Source: Loxodes magnus
Lineage: Eukaryota > Ciliophora > Karyorelictea > Loxodida > Loxodidae
Length of the DNA stretch: 64,000 bases
Direction of reading: 5' to 3'
Assembly (NCBI GenBank): GCA_946699065.1
Contig: CAMPDV010001946.1
Span: 1-64,000 of the forward strand
A model generated the notes under the pieces. That model was not told where the DNA came from. It made no database searches and saw only the letters and a list, made by a program, of their open reading frames with translations. Every line of letters begins with the position of its first letter. The first letter of the stretch is position 1. The position numbers and the translations under genes were made by a program. Positions 41,932 through 58,200 of the stretch are shown here, piece after piece.

Positions 41932-44102
41932 CACTTCAAAACACTTATAAAACTATGCTTTTTTTTACTTTAAAAATTACACAACTATTTTTCATACATT
42001 GTGAACTCACTCTGGTATTAAAATTTCGTATTCTCACTTCAAAACACTTATAAAACAATGCTTTTTTTTACTTTAAAAATTACACTACTTTTTTTCATAC
42101 ATTGTGAACTCACTCTTGTATTAAAATTTCGTATTCTCACTTCAAAACACTTATAAAACTATGCTTTTTTTTACTTTAAAAATTACACTACTTTTTTTCA
42201 TACATTGTGAACTCACTCTGGTATTAAAATTTCGTATTCTCACTTCAAAACACTTATAAAACAATGCTTTTTTTTACTTTAAAAATTACACAACTATTTT
42301 TCATACATTGTGAACTCACTCTGGTATTAAAATTTCGTATTCTCACTTCAAAACATATCAAATACAATGCTTTTTTTTACTTTAAAAATTACACAACTAT
42401 TTTTCATACATTGTGAACTCACTCTGGTATTAAAATTTCGTATTCTCACTTCAAAACATATCAAATACAATGCTTTTTTTTACTTTAAAAATTACACAAC
42501 TATTTTTCATACATTGTGAACTCACTCTGGTATTAAAATTTCGTATTCTCACTTCAAAAGATATCTAAAACGATGCTTTTTTTTACTTTAAAAATTACAC
42601 AACTATTTTTCATACATTGTGAACTCACTCTGGTATTAAAATTTCGTATTCTCACTTCAAAACATATCAAATACAATGCTTTTTTTTACTTTAAAAATTA
42701 CACAACTATTTTTCATACATTGTGAACTCACTCTGGTATTAAAATTTCGTATTCTCACTTCAAAACATATCAAATACAATGCTTTTTTTTACTTTAAAAA
42801 TTACACAACTATTTTTCATACATTGTGAACTCACTCTGGTATTAAAATTTCGTATTCTCACTTCAAAACACTTATAAAACAATGCTTTTTTTTACTTTAA
42901 AAATTACACAACTATTTTTCATACATTGTGAACTCACTCTGGTATTAAAATTTCGTATTCTCACTTCAAAACATATCAAATACAATGCTTTTTTTTACTT
43001 TAAAAATTACACAACTATTTTTCATACATTGTGAACTCACTCTGGTATTAAAATTTCGTATTCTCACTTCAAAACACTTATAAAACAATGCTTTTTTTTA
43101 CTTTAAAAATTACACAACTATTTTTCATACATTGTGAACTCACTCTGGTATTAAAATTTCGTATTCTCACTTCAAAACACTTATAAAACTATGCTTTTTT
43201 TACTTTAAAAATTACACTACTTTTTTTCATACATTGTTAACTCACTCTGGTATTAAAATTTCGTATTCTCACTTCAAAAGATATCTAAAACTATGCTTTT
43301 TTTTACTTTAAAAATTACACTACTTTTTTTCATACATTGTGAACTCACTCTGGTATTAAAATTTCGTATTCTCACTTCAAAACACTTATAAAACTATGCT
43401 TTTTTTACTTTAAAAATTACACAACTTTTTTTCATACATTGTTAACTCACTCTGGTATTAAAATTTCGTATTCTCACTTCAAAAGATATCTAAAACTATG
43501 CTTTTTTTTACTTTAAAAATTACACTACTTTTTTTCATACATTGTGAACTCACTCTGGTATTAAAATTTCGTATTCTCACTTCAAAACATATCAAATACA
43601 ATGCTTTTTTTTACTTTAAAAATTACACAACTATTTTTCATACATTGTGAACTCACTCTGGTATTAAAATTTCGTATTCTCACTTCAAAACATATCTAAA
43701 ACGATGCTTTTTTTTACTTTAAAAATTACACAACTATTTTTCATACATTGTGAACTCACTCTGGTATTAAAATTTCGTATTCTCACTTCAAAACATATCA
43801 AATACAATGCTTTTTTTTACTTTAAAAATTACACAACTATTTTTCATACATTGTGAACTCACTCTGGTATTAAAATTTCGTATTCTCACTTCAAAACATA
43901 TCAAATACAATGCTTTTTTTTACTTTAAAAATTACACAACTATTTTTCATACATTGTGAACTCACTCTGGTATTAAAATTTCGTATTCTCACTTCAAAAC
44001 ATATCTAAAACGATGCTTTTTTTTACTTTAAAAATTACACAACTATTTTTCATACATTGTGAACTCACTCTGGTATTAAAATTTCGTATTCTCACTTCAA
44101 AA

Positions 44103-44823
44103 CATATCAAATACAATGCTTTTTTTTACTTTAAAAATTACACAACTATTTTTCATACATTGTGAACTCACTCTGGTATTAAAATTTCGTATTCTCACTT
44201 CAAAACATATCAAATACAATGCTTTTTTTTACTTTAAAAATTACACAACTATTTTTCATACATTGTGAACTCACTCTGGTATTAAAATTTCGTATTCTCA
44301 CTTCAAAACATATCAAATACAATGCTTTTTTTTACTTTAAAAATTACACAACTATTTTTCATACATTGTGAACTCACTCTGGTATTAAAATTTCGTATTC
44401 TCACTTCAAAACATATCAAATACAATGCTTTTTTTTACTTTAAAAATTACACAACTATTTTTCATACATTGTGAACTCACTCTGGTATTAAAATTTCGTA
44501 TTCTCACTTCAAAACATATCAAATACAATGCTTTTTTTTACTTTAAAAATTACACAACTATTTTTCATACATTGTGAACTCACTCTGGTATTAAAATTTC
44601 GTATTCTCACTTCAAAACATATCAAATACAATGCTTTTTTTTACTTTAAAAATTACACAACTATTTTTCATACATTGTGAACTCACTCTGGTATTAAAAT
44701 TTCGTATTCTCACTTCAAAACATATCAAATACAATGCTTTTTTTTACTTTAAAAATTACACAACTATTTTTCATACATTGTGAACTCACTCTGGTATTAA
44801 AATTTCGTATTCTCACTTCAAAA
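44103..44823. repeat. Run of seven consecutive consensus J1 monomers
   Basis: Seven successive junctions are J1, with CACAAC, TATTTTT and GTG middles and 103-bp spacing, bounded by J4 junctions at about 44000 and 44824. It is one of the most uniform stretches in the window and marks zone 3 as strongly homogenised. Confidence 0.8.
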
Positions 44824-47800
44824 CATATCTAAAACGATGCTTTTTTTTACTTTAAAAATTACACAACTATTTTTCATACATTGTGAACTCACTCTAGTAT
44901 TAAAATTTCGTATTCTCACTTCAAAACATATCAAATACAATGCTTTTTTTTACTTTAAAAATTACACAACTATTTTTCATACATTGTGAACTCACTCTGG
45001 TATTAAAATTTCGTATTCTCACTTCAAAACATATCAAATACAATGCTTTTTTTTACTTTAAAAATTACACAACTATTTTTCATACATTGTGAACTCACTC
45101 TGGTATTAAAATTTCGTATTCTCACTTCAAAACATATCTAAAACGATGCTTTTTTTTACTTTAAAAATTACACAACTATTTTTCATACATTGTGAACTCA
45201 CTCTGGTATTAAAATTTCGTATTCTCACTTCAAAACATATCAAATACAATGCTTTTTTTTACTTTAAAAATTACACAACTATTTTTCATACATTGTGAAC
45301 TCACTCTGGTATTAAAATTTCGTATTCTCACTTCAAAACATATCTAAAACGATGCTTTTTTTTACTTTAAAAATTACACAACTATTTTTCATACATTGTG
45401 AACTCACTCTGGTATTAAAATTTCGTATTCTCACTTCAAAACACTTATAAAACAATGCTTTTTTTTACTTTAAAAATTACACAACTATTTTTCATACATT
45501 GTGAACTCACTCTGGTATTAAAATTTCGTATTCTCACTTCAAAACATATCAAATACAATGCTTTTTTTTACTTTAAAAATTACACAACTATTTTTCATAC
45601 ATTGTGAACTCACTCTGGTATTAAAATTTCGTATTCTCACTTCAAAACACTTATAAAACAATGCTTTTTTTTACTTTAAAAATTACACAACTATTTTTCA
45701 TACATTGTGAACTCACTCTGGTATTAAAATTTCGTATTCTCACTTCAAAACACTTATAAAACTATGCTTTTTTTACTTTAAAAATTACACTACTTTTTTT
45801 CATACATTGTTAACTCACTCTGGTATTAAAATTTCGTATTCTCACTTCAAAACATATCTAAAACTATGCTTTTTTTTACTTTAAAAATTACACTACTTTT
45901 TTTCATACATTGTGAACTCACTCTGGTATTAAAATTTCGTATTCTCACTTCAAAACACTTATAAAACTATGCTTTTTTTACTTTAAAAATTACACAACTT
46001 TTTTTCATACATTGTGAACTCACTCTGGTATTAAAATTTCGTATTCTCACTTCAAAACACTTATAAAACAATGCTTTTTTTTACTTTAAAAATTACACAA
46101 CTATTTTTCATACATTGTGAACTCACTCTGGTATTAAAATTTCGTATTCTCACTTCAAAACATATCAAATACAATGCTTTTTTTTACTTTAAAAATTACA
46201 CAACTATTTTTCATACATTGTGAACTCACTCTGGTATTAAAATTTCGTATTCTCACTTCAAAACATATCAAATACAATGCTTTTTTTTACTTTAAAAATT
46301 ACACAACTATTTTTCATACATTGTGAACTCACTCTGGTATTAAAATTTCGTATTCTCACTTCAAAACATATCAAATACAATGCTTTTTTTTACTTTAAAA
46401 ATTACACAACTATTTTTCATACATTGTGAACTCACTCTGGTATTAAAATTTCGTATTCTCACTTCAAAACATATCAAATACAATGCTTTTTTTTACTTTA
46501 AAAATTACACAACTATTTTTCATACATTGTGAACTCACTCTGGTATTAAAATTTCGTATTCTCACTTCAAAACATATCTAAAACGATGCTTTTTTTTACT
46601 TTAAAAATTACACAACTATTTTTCATACATTGTGAACTCACTCTGGTATTAAAATTTCGTATTCTCACTTCAAAACATATCAAATACAATGCTTTTTTTT
46701 ACTTTAAAAATTACACAACTATTTTTCATACATTGTGAACTCACTCTGGTATTAAAATTTCGTATTCTCACTTCAAAACATATCAAATACAATGCTTTTT
46801 TTTACTTTAAAAATTACACAACTATTTTTCATACATTGTGAACTCACTCTGGTATTAAAATTTCGTATTCTCACTTCAAAACATATCAAATACAATGCTT
46901 TTTTTTACTTTAAAAATTACACAACTATTTTTCATACATTGTGAACTCACTCTGGTATTAAAATTTCGTATTCTCACTTCAAAAGATATCTAAAACGATG
47001 CTTTTTTTTACTTTAAAAATTACACAACTATTTTTCATACATTGTGAACTCACTCTGGTATTAAAATTTCGTATTCTCACTTCAAAACATATCAAATACA
47101 ATGCTTTTTTTTACTTTAAAAATTACACAACTATTTTTCATACATTGTGAACTCACTCTGGTATTAAAATTTCGTATTCTCACTTCAAAACATATCAAAT
47201 ACAATGCTTTTTTTTACTTTAAAAATTACACAACTATTTTTCATACATTGTGAACTCACTCTGGTATTAAAATTTCGTATTCTCACTTCAAAACATATCA
47301 AATACAATGCTTTTTTTTACTTTAAAAATTACACAACTATTTTTCATACATTGTGAACTCACTCTTGTATTAAAATTTCGTATTCTCACTTCAAAAGATA
47401 TCTAAAACGATGCTTTTTTTTACTTTAAAAATTACACAACTATTTTTCATACATTGTGAACTCACTCTGGTATTAAAATTTCGTATTCTCACTTCAAAAC
47501 ATATCAAATACAATGCTTTTTTTTACTTTAAAAATTACACAACTATTTTTCATACATTGTGAACTCACTCTGGTATTAAAATTTCGTATTCTCACTTCAA
47601 AACATATCAAATACAATGCTTTTTTTTACTTTAAAAATTACACAACTATTTTTCATACATTGTGAACTCACTCTGGTATTAAAATTTCGTATTCTCACTT
47701 CAAAACACTTATAAAACAATGCTTTTTTTTACTTTAAAAATTACACAACTATTTTTCATACATTGTGAACTCACTCTGGTATTAAAATTTCGTATTCTCA

Positions 47801-50800
47801 CTTCAAAACATATCAAATACAATGCTTTTTTTTACTTTAAAAATTACACAACTATTTTTCATACATTGTGAACTCACTCTGGTATTAAAATTTCGTATTC
47901 TCACTTCAAAACATATCAAATACAATGCTTTTTTTTACTTTAAAAATTACACAACTATTTTTCATACATTGTGAACTCACTCTGGTATTAAAATTTCGTA
48001 TTCTCACTTCAAAACATATCAAATACAATGCTTTTTTTTACTTTAAAAATTACACAACTATTTTTCATACATTGTGAACTCACTCTGGTATTAAAATTTC
48101 GTATTCTCACTTCAAAACATATCAAATACAATGCTTTTTTTTACTTTAAAAATTACACAACTATTTTTCATACATTGTGAACTCACTCTGGTATTAAAAT
48201 TTCGTATTCTCACTTCAAAACATATCTAAAACGATGCTTTTTTTTACTTTAAAAATTACACAACTATTTTTCATACATTGTGAACTCACTCTGGTATTAA
48301 AATTTCGTATTCTCACTTCAAAACATATCAAATACAATGCTTTTTTTTACTTTAAAAATTACACAACTATTTTTCATACATTGTGAACTCACTCTGGTAT
48401 TAAAATTTCGTATTCTCACTTCAAAACACTTATAAAACAATGCTTTTTTTTACTTTAAAAATTACACAACTATTTTTCATACATTGTGAACTCACTCTGG
48501 TATTAAAATTTCGTATTCTCACTTCAAAACATATCAAATACAATGCTTTTTTTTACTTTAAAAATTACACAACTATTTTTCATACATTGTGAACTCACTC
48601 TGGTATTAAAATTTCGTATTCTCACTTCAAAACATATCAAATACAATGCTTTTTTTTACTTTAAAAATTACACAACTATTTTTCATACATTGTGAACTCA
48701 CTCTGGTATTAAAATTTCGTATTCTCACTTCAAAACATATCAAATACAATGCTTTTTTTTACTTTAAAAATTACACAACTATTTTTCATACATTGTGAAC
48801 TCACTCTGGTATTAAAATTTCGTATTCTCACTTCAAAACATATCAAATACAATGCTTTTTTTTACTTTAAAAATTACACAACTATTTTTCATACATTGTG
48901 AACTCACTCTGGTATTAAAATTTCGTATTCTCACTTCAAAACATATCTAAAACGATGCTTTTTTTTACTTTAAAAATTACACAACTATTTTTCATACATT
49001 GTGAACTCACTCTGGTATTAAAATTTCGTATTCTCACTTCAAAACATATCAAATACAATGCTTTTTTTTACTTTAAAAATTACACAACTATTTTTCATAC
49101 ATTGTGAACTCACTCTGGTATTAAAATTTCGTATTCTCACTTCAAAACATATCAAATACAATGCTTTTTTTTACTTTAAAAATTACACAACTATTTTTCA
49201 TACATTGTGAACTCACTCTGGTATTAAAATTTCGTATTCTCACTTCAAAACATATCAAATACAATGCTTTTTTTTACTTTAAAAATTACACAACTATTTT
49301 TCATACATTGTGAACTCACTCTGGTATTAAAATTTCGTATTCTCACTTCAAAACACTTATAAAACAATGCTTTTTTTTACTTTAAAAATTACACTACTTT
49401 TTTTCATACATTGTGAACTCACTCTTGTATTAAAATTTCGTATTCTCACTTCAAAACACTTATAAAACTATGCTTTTTTTTACTTTAAAAATTACACTAC
49501 TTTTTTTCATACATTGTGAACTCACTCTGGCATTAAAATTTCGTATTCTCACTTCAAAACACTTATAAAACAATGCTTTTTTTTACTTTAAAAATTACAC
49601 AACTATTTTTCATACATTGTGAACTCACTCTGGTATTAAAATTTCGTATTCTCACTTCAAAACATATCAAATACAATGCTTTTTTTTACTTTAAAAATTA
49701 CACAACTATTTTTCATACATTGTGAACTCACTCTGGTATTAAAATTTCGTATTCTCACTTCAAAACATATCAAATACAATGCTTTTTTTTACTTTAAAAA
49801 TTACACAACTATTTTTCATACATTGTGAACTCACTCTTGTATTAAAATTTCGTATTCTCACTTCAAAAGATATCTAAAACGATGCTTTTTTTTACTTTAA
49901 AAATTACACAACTATTTTTCATACATTGTGAACTCACTCTGGTATTAAAATTTCGTATTCTCACTTCAAAACATATCAAATACAATGCTTTTTTTTACTT
50001 TAAAAATTACACAACTATTTTTCATACATTGTGAACTCACTCTGGTATTAAAATTTCGTATTCTCACTTCAAAACATATCAAATACAATGCTTTTTTTTA
50101 CTTTAAAAATTACACAACTATTTTTCATACATTGTGAACTCACTCTGGTATTAAAATTTCGTATTCTCACTTCAAAACACTTATAAAACAATGCTTTTTT
50201 TTACTTTAAAAATTACACAACTATTTTTCATACATTGTGAACTCACTCTGGTATTAAAATTTCGTATTCTCACTTCAAAACATATCAAATACAATGCTTT
50301 TTTTTACTTTAAAAATTACACAACTATTTTTCATACATTGTGAACTCACTCTGGTATTAAAATTTCGTATTCTCACTTCAAAACACTTATAAAACAATGC
50401 TTTTTTTTACTTTAAAAATTACACAACTATTTTTCATACATTGTGAACTCACTCTGGTATTAAAATTTCGTATTCTCACTTCAAAACACTTATAAAACTA
50501 TGCTTTTTTTACTTTAAAAATTACACTACTTTTTTTCATTCATTGTTAACTCACTCTGGTATTAAAATTTCGTATTCTCACTTCAAAAGATATCTAAAAC
50601 TATGCTTTTTTTTACTTTAAAAATTACACAACTATTTTTCATACATTGTGAACTCACTCTGGTATTAAAATTTCGTATTCTCACTTCAAAACATATCAAA
50701 TACAATGCTTTTTTTTACTTTAAAAATTACACAACTATTTTTCATACATTGTGAACTCACTCTTGTATTAAAATTTCGTATTCTCACTTCAAAACACTTA

Positions 50801-51103
50801 TAAAACTATGCTTTTTTTTACTTTAAAAATTACACAACTATTTTTCATACATTGTGAACTCACTCTGGTATTAAAATTTCGTATTCTCACTTCAAAACAT
50901 ATCAAATACAATGCTTTTTTTTACTTTAAAAATTACACAACTATTTTTCATACATTGTGAACTCACTCTGGTATTAAAATTTCGTATTCTCACTTCAAAA
51001 GATATCTAAAACGATGCTTTTTTTTACTTTAAAAATTACACAACTATTTTTCATACATTGTGAACTCACTCTGGTATTAAAATTTCGTATTCTCACTTCA
51101 AAA

Positions 51104-51927
51104 CATATCAAATACAATGCTTTTTTTTACTTTAAAAATTACACAACTATTTTTCATACATTGTGAACTCACTCTGGTATTAAAATTTCGTATTCTCACT
51201 TCAAAACATATCAAATACAATGCTTTTTTTTACTTTAAAAATTACACAACTATTTTTCATACATTGTGAACTCACTCTGGTATTAAAATTTCGTATTCTC
51301 ACTTCAAAACATATCAAATACAATGCTTTTTTTTACTTTAAAAATTACACAACTATTTTTCATACATTGTGAACTCACTCTGGTATTAAAATTTCGTATT
51401 CTCACTTCAAAACATATCAAATACAATGCTTTTTTTTACTTTAAAAATTACACAACTATTTTTCATACATTGTGAACTCACTCTGGTATTAAAATTTCGT
51501 ATTCTCACTTCAAAACATATCAAATACAATGCTTTTTTTTACTTTAAAAATTACACAACTATTTTTCATACATTGTGAACTCACTCTGGTATTAAAATTT
51601 CGTATTCTCACTTCAAAACATATCAAATACAATGCTTTTTTTTACTTTAAAAATTACACAACTATTTTTCATACATTGTGAACTCACTCTGGTATTAAAA
51701 TTTCGTATTCTCACTTCAAAACATATCAAATACAATGCTTTTTTTTACTTTAAAAATTACACAACTATTTTTCATACATTGTGAACTCACTCTGGTATTA
51801 AAATTTCGTATTCTCACTTCAAAACATATCAAATACAATGCTTTTTTTTACTTTAAAAATTACACAACTATTTTTCATACATTGTGAACTCACTCTGGTA
51901 TTAAAATTTCGTATTCTCACTTCAAAA
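51104..51927. repeat. Run of eight consecutive consensus J1 monomers
   Basis: Eight successive J1 junctions at 103-bp spacing lie between J3g junctions at 51001 and 51928. I saw no difference among these monomers by eye. This is the longest pure J1 run I noted, and it adjoins the start of the 3.81 kb higher-order duplication. Confidence 0.8.
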
Positions 51928-54900
51928 GATATCTAAAACGATGCTTTTTTTTACTTTAAAAATTACACAACTATTTTTCATACATTGTGAACTCACTCTG
52001 GTATTAAAATTTCGTATTCTCACTTCAAAACATATCAAATACAATGCTTTTTTTTACTTTAAAAATTACACAACTATTTTTCATACATTGTGAACTCACT
52101 CTGGTATTAAAATTTCGTATTCTCACTTCAAAACACTTATAAAACAATGCTTTTTTTTACTTTAAAAATTACACTACTTTTTTTCATACATTGTGAACTC
52201 ACTCTTGTATTAAAATTTCGTATTCTCACTTCAAAACACTTATAAAACTATGCTTTTTTTTACTTTAAAAATTACACAACTATTTTTCATACATTGTGAA
52301 CTCACTCTGGTATTAAAATTTCGTATTCTCACTTCAAAACATATCTAAAACGATGCTTTTTTTTACTTTAAAAATTACACAACTATTTTTCATACATTGT
52401 GAACTCACTCTGGTATTAAAATTTCGTATTCTCACTTCAAAACATATCAAATACAATGCTTTTTTTTACTTTAAAAATTACACAACTATTTTTCATACAT
52501 TGTGAACTCACTCTGGTATTAAAATTTCGTATTCTCACTTCAAAACATATCAAATACAATGCTTTTTTTTACTTTAAAAATTACACAACTATTTTTCATA
52601 CATTGTGAACTCACTCTGGTATTAAAATTTCGTATTCTCACTTCAAAACACTTATAAAACAATGCTTTTTTTTACTTTAAAAATTACACAACTATTTTTC
52701 ATACATTGTGAACTCACTCTGGTATTAAAATTTCGTATTCTCACTTCAAAACATATCAAATACAATGCTTTTTTTTACTTTAAAAATTACACAACTATTT
52801 TTCATACATTGTGAACTCACTCTGGTATTAAAATTTCGTATTCTCACTTCAAAACACTTATAAAACAATGCTTTTTTTTACTTTAAAAATTACACAACTA
52901 TTTTTCATACATTGTGAACTCACTCTGGTATTAAAATTTCGTATTCTCACTTCAAAACACTTATAAAACTATGCTTTTTTTACTTTAAAAATTACACTAC
53001 TTTTTTTCATTCATTGTTAACTCACTCTGGTATTAAAATTTCGTATTCTCACTTCAAAAGATATCTAAAACTATGCTTTTTTTTACTTTAAAAATTACAC
53101 TACTTTTTTTCATACATTGTGAACTCACTCTGGTATTAAAATTTCGTATTCTCACTTCAAAACACTTATAAAACTATGCTTTTTTTACTTTAAAAATTAC
53201 ACAACTATTTTTCATACATTGTGAACTCACTCTGGTATTAAAATTTCGTATTCTCACTTCAAAACATATCTAAAACGATGCTTTTTTTTACTTTAAAAAT
53301 TACACAACTATTTTTCATACATTGTGAACTCACTCTGGTATTAAAATTTCGTATTCTCACTTCAAAACATATCAAATACAATGCTTTTTTTTACTTTAAA
53401 AATTACACAACTATTTTTCATACATTGTGAACTCACTCTGGTATTAAAATTTCGTATTCTCACTTCAAAAGATATCTAAAACGATGCTTTTTTTTACTTT
53501 AAAAATTACACAACTATTTTTCATACATTGTGAACTCACTCTGGTATTAAAATTTCGTATTCTCACTTCAAAACATATCAAATACAATGCTTTTTTTTAC
53601 TTTAAAAATTACACAACTATTTTTCATACATTGTGAACTCACTCTGGTATTAAAATTTCGTATTCTCACTTCAAAACATATCAAATACAATGCTTTTTTT
53701 TACTTTAAAAATTACACAACTATTTTTCATACATTGTGAACTCACTCTGGTATTAAAATTTCGTATTCTCACTTCAAAACATATCAAATACAATGCTTTT
53801 TTTTACTTTAAAAATTACACAACTATTTTTCATACATTGTGAACTCACTCTGGTATTAAAATTTCGTATTCTCACTTCAAAACATATCAAATACAATGCT
53901 TTTTTTTACTTTAAAAATTACACAACTATTTTTCATACATTGTGAACTCACTCTGGTATTAAAATTTCGTATTCTCACTTCAAAACATATCAAATACAAT
54001 GCTTTTTTTTACTTTAAAAATTACACAACTATTTTTCATACATTGTGAACTCACTCTGGTATTAAAATTTCGTATTCTCACTTCAAAACATATCAAATAC
54101 AATGCTTTTTTTTACTTTAAAAATTACACAACTATTTTTCATACATTGTGAACTCACTCTGGTATTAAAATTTCGTATTCTCACTTCAAAACATATCTAA
54201 AACGATGCTTTTTTTTACTTTAAAAATTACACAACTATTTTTCATACATTGTGAACTCACTCTGGTATTAAAATTTCGTATTCTCACTTCAAAACATATC
54301 AAATACAATGCTTTTTTTTACTTTAAAAATTACACAACTATTTTTCATACATTGTGAACTCACTCTTGTATTAAAATTTCGTATTCTCACTTCAAAACAC
54401 TTATAAAACTATGCTTTTTTTTACTTTAAAAATTACACTACTTTTTTTCATACATTGTGAACTCACTCTGGTATTAAAATTTCGTATTCTCACTTCAAAA
54501 CATATCAAATACAATGCTTTTTTTTACTTTAAAAATTACACAACTATTTTTCATACATTGTGAACTCACTCTGGTATTAAAATTTCGTATTCTCACTTCA
54601 AAACATATCAAATACAATGCTTTTTTTTACTTTAAAAATTACACAACTATTTTTCATACATTGTGAACTCACTCTGGTATTAAAATTTCGTATTCTCACT
54701 TCAAAACATATCAAATACAATGCTTTTTTTTACTTTAAAAATTACACAACTATTTTTCATACATTGTGAACTCACTCTGGTATTAAAATTTCGTATTCTC
54801 ACTTCAAAACACTTATAAAACAATGCTTTTTTTTACTTTAAAAATTACACTACTTTTTTTCATACATTGTGAACTCACTCTTGTATTAAAATTTCGTATT

Positions 54901-55292
54901 CTCACTTCAAAACACTTATAAAACTATGCTTTTTTTTACTTTAAAAATTACACTACTTTTTTTCATACATTGTGAACTCACTCTGGTATTAAAATTTCGT
55001 ATTCTCACTTCAAAACATATCAAATACAATGCTTTTTTTTACTTTAAAAATTACACAACTATTTTTCATACATTGTGAACTCACTCTGGTATTAAAATTT
55101 CGTATTCTCACTTCAAAACATATCAAATACAATGCTTTTTTTTACTTTAAAAATTACACAACTATTTTTCATACATTGTGAACTCACTCTGGTATTAAAA
55201 TTTCGTATTCTCACTTCAAAACACTTATAAAACAATGCTTTTTTTTACTTTAAAAATTACACTACTTTTTTTCATACATTGTGAACTCACTC
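51480..55292. repeat. 37-monomer (3.81 kb) higher-order repeat, copy 1
   Basis: Markers in order are J3g 51928, G58T 52204, J4 52340, J2a 52649, T7 52973, J4 53265, J3g 53471, G58T at 54365, 54880 and 55292. All recur 3,808-3,814 bp downstream at 55736, 56013, 56150, 56458, 56782, 57075, 57281, 58178, 58694 and 59106. The stretch near 53060-53210 (J3, CACTAC, J2 with T7) differs from its partner at 56870-57020 (J2a, G58T, J2), so about 1-2 monomers have been replaced. The left edge is uncertain because it lies in a uniform J1 run. Confidence 0.85.
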
Positions 55293-58200
55293 TTGTATTA
55301 AAATTTCGTATTCTCACTTCAAAACATATCAAATACAATGCTTTTTTTTACTTTAAAAATTACACAACTATTTTTCATACATTGTGAACTCACTCTGGTA
55401 TTAAAATTTCGTATTCTCACTTCAAAACATATCAAATACAATGCTTTTTTTTACTTTAAAAATTACACAACTATTTTTCATACATTGTGAACTCACTCTG
55501 GTATTAAAATTTCGTATTCTCACTTCAAAACATATCAAATACAATGCTTTTTTTTACTTTAAAAATTACACAACTATTTTTCATACATTGTGAACTCACT
55601 CTGGTATTAAAATTTCGTATTCTCACTTCAAAACATATCAAATACAATGCTTTTTTTTACTTTAAAAATTACACAACTATTTTTCATACATTGTGAACTC
55701 ACTCTGGTATTAAAATTTCGTATTCTCACTTCAAAAGATATCTAAAACGATGCTTTTTTTTACTTTAAAAATTACACAACTATTTTTCATACATTGTGAA
55801 CTCACTCTGGTATTAAAATTTCGTATTCTCACTTCAAAACATATCAAATACAATGCTTTTTTTTACTTTAAAAATTACACAACTATTTTTCATACATTGT
55901 GAACTCACTCTGGTATTAAAATTTCGTATTCTCACTTCAAAACACTTATAAAACAATGCTTTTTTTTACTTTAAAAATTACACTACTTTTTTTCATACAT
56001 TGTGAACTCACTCTTGTATTAAAATTTCGTATTCTCACTTCAAAACACTTATAAAACTATGCTTTTTTTTACTTTAAAAATTACACAACTATTTTTCATA
56101 CATTGTGAACTCACTCTGGTATTAAAATTTCGTATTCTCACTTCAAAACATATCTAAAACGATGCTTTTTTTTACTTTAAAAATTACACAACTATTTTTC
56201 ATACATTGTGAACTCACTCTGGTATTAAAATTTCGTATTCTCACTTCAAAACATATCAAATACAATGCTTTTTTTTACTTTAAAAATTACACAACTATTT
56301 TTCATACATTGTGAACTCACTCTGGTATTAAAATTTCGTATTCTCACTTCAAAACATATCAAATACAATGCTTTTTTTTACTTTAAAAATTACACAACTA
56401 TTTTTCATACATTGTGAACTCACTCTGGTATTAAAATTTCGTATTCTCACTTCAAAACACTTATAAAACAATGCTTTTTTTTACTTTAAAAATTACACAA
56501 CTATTTTTCATACATTGTGAACTCACTCTGGTATTAAAATTTCGTATTCTCACTTCAAAACATATCAAATACAATGCTTTTTTTTACTTTAAAAATTACA
56601 CAACTATTTTTCATACATTGTGAACTCACTCTGGTATTAAAATTTCGTATTCTCACTTCAAAACACTTATAAAACAATGCTTTTTTTTACTTTAAAAATT
56701 ACACAACTATTTTTCATACATTGTGAACTCACTCTGGTATTAAAATTTCGTATTCTCACTTCAAAACACTTATAAAACTATGCTTTTTTTACTTTAAAAA
56801 TTACACTACTTTTTTTCATTCATTGTTAACTCACTCTGGTATTAAAATTTCGTATTCTCACTTCAAAACACTTATAAAACAATGCTTTTTTTTACTTTAA
56901 AAATTACACTACTTTTTTTCATACATTGTGAACTCACTCTTGTATTAAAATTTCGTATTCTCACTTCAAAACACTTATAAAACTATGCTTTTTTTTACTT
57001 TAAAAATTACACTACTTTTTTTCATACATTGTGAACTCACTCTGGTATTAAAATTTCGTATTCTCACTTCAAAACATATCTAAAACGATGCTTTTTTTTA
57101 CTTTAAAAATTACACAACTATTTTTCATACATTGTGAACTCACTCTGGTATTAAAATTTCGTATTCTCACTTCAAAACATATCAAATACAATGCTTTTTT
57201 TTACTTTAAAAATTACACAACTATTTTTCATACATTGTGAACTCACTCTGGTATTAAAATTTCGTATTCTCACTTCAAAAGATATCTAAAACGATGCTTT
57301 TTTTTACTTTAAAAATTACACAACTATTTTTCATACATTGTGAACTCACTCTGGTATTAAAATTTCGTATTCTCACTTCAAAACATATCAAATACAATGC
57401 TTTTTTTTACTTTAAAAATTACACAACTATTTTTCATACATTGTGAACTCACTCTGGTATTAAAATTTCGTATTCTCACTTCAAAACATATCAAATACAA
57501 TGCTTTTTTTTACTTTAAAAATTACACAACTATTTTTCATACATTGTGAACTCACTCTGGTATTAAAATTTCGTATTCTCACTTCAAAACATATCAAATA
57601 CAATGCTTTTTTTTTACTTTAAAAATTACACAACTATTTTTCATACATTGTGAACTCACTCTGGTATTAAAATTTCGTATTCTCACTTCAAAACATATCA
57701 AATACAATGCTTTTTTTTACTTTAAAAATTACACAACTATTTTTCATACATTGTGAACTCACTCTGGTATTAAAATTTCGTATTCTCACTTCAAAACATA
57801 TCAAATACAATGCTTTTTTTTACTTTAAAAATTACACAACTATTTTTCATACATTGTGAACTCACTCTGGTATTAAAATTTCGTATTCTCACTTCAAAAC
57901 ATATCAAATACAATGCTTTTTTTTTTACTTTAAAAATTACACAACTATTTTTCATACATTGTGAACTCACTCTGGTATTAAAATTTCGTATTCTCACTTC
58001 AAAACATATCTAAAACGATGCTTTTTTTTACTTTAAAAATTACACAACTATTTTTCATACATTGTGAACTCACTCTGGTATTAAAATTTCGTATTCTCAC
58101 TTCAAAACATATCAAATACAATGCTTTTTTTTACTTTAAAAATTACACAACTATTTTTCATACATTGTGAACTCACTCTTGTATTAAAATTTCGTATTCT

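Noticed and set aside
57791..58013. Overlapping frames on opposite strands (68 and 67 codons)
   Set aside because: Both result from the T10 tract at 57917-57926, which makes two adjacent monomers read in the same frame. They are the two strands of the same repeat.
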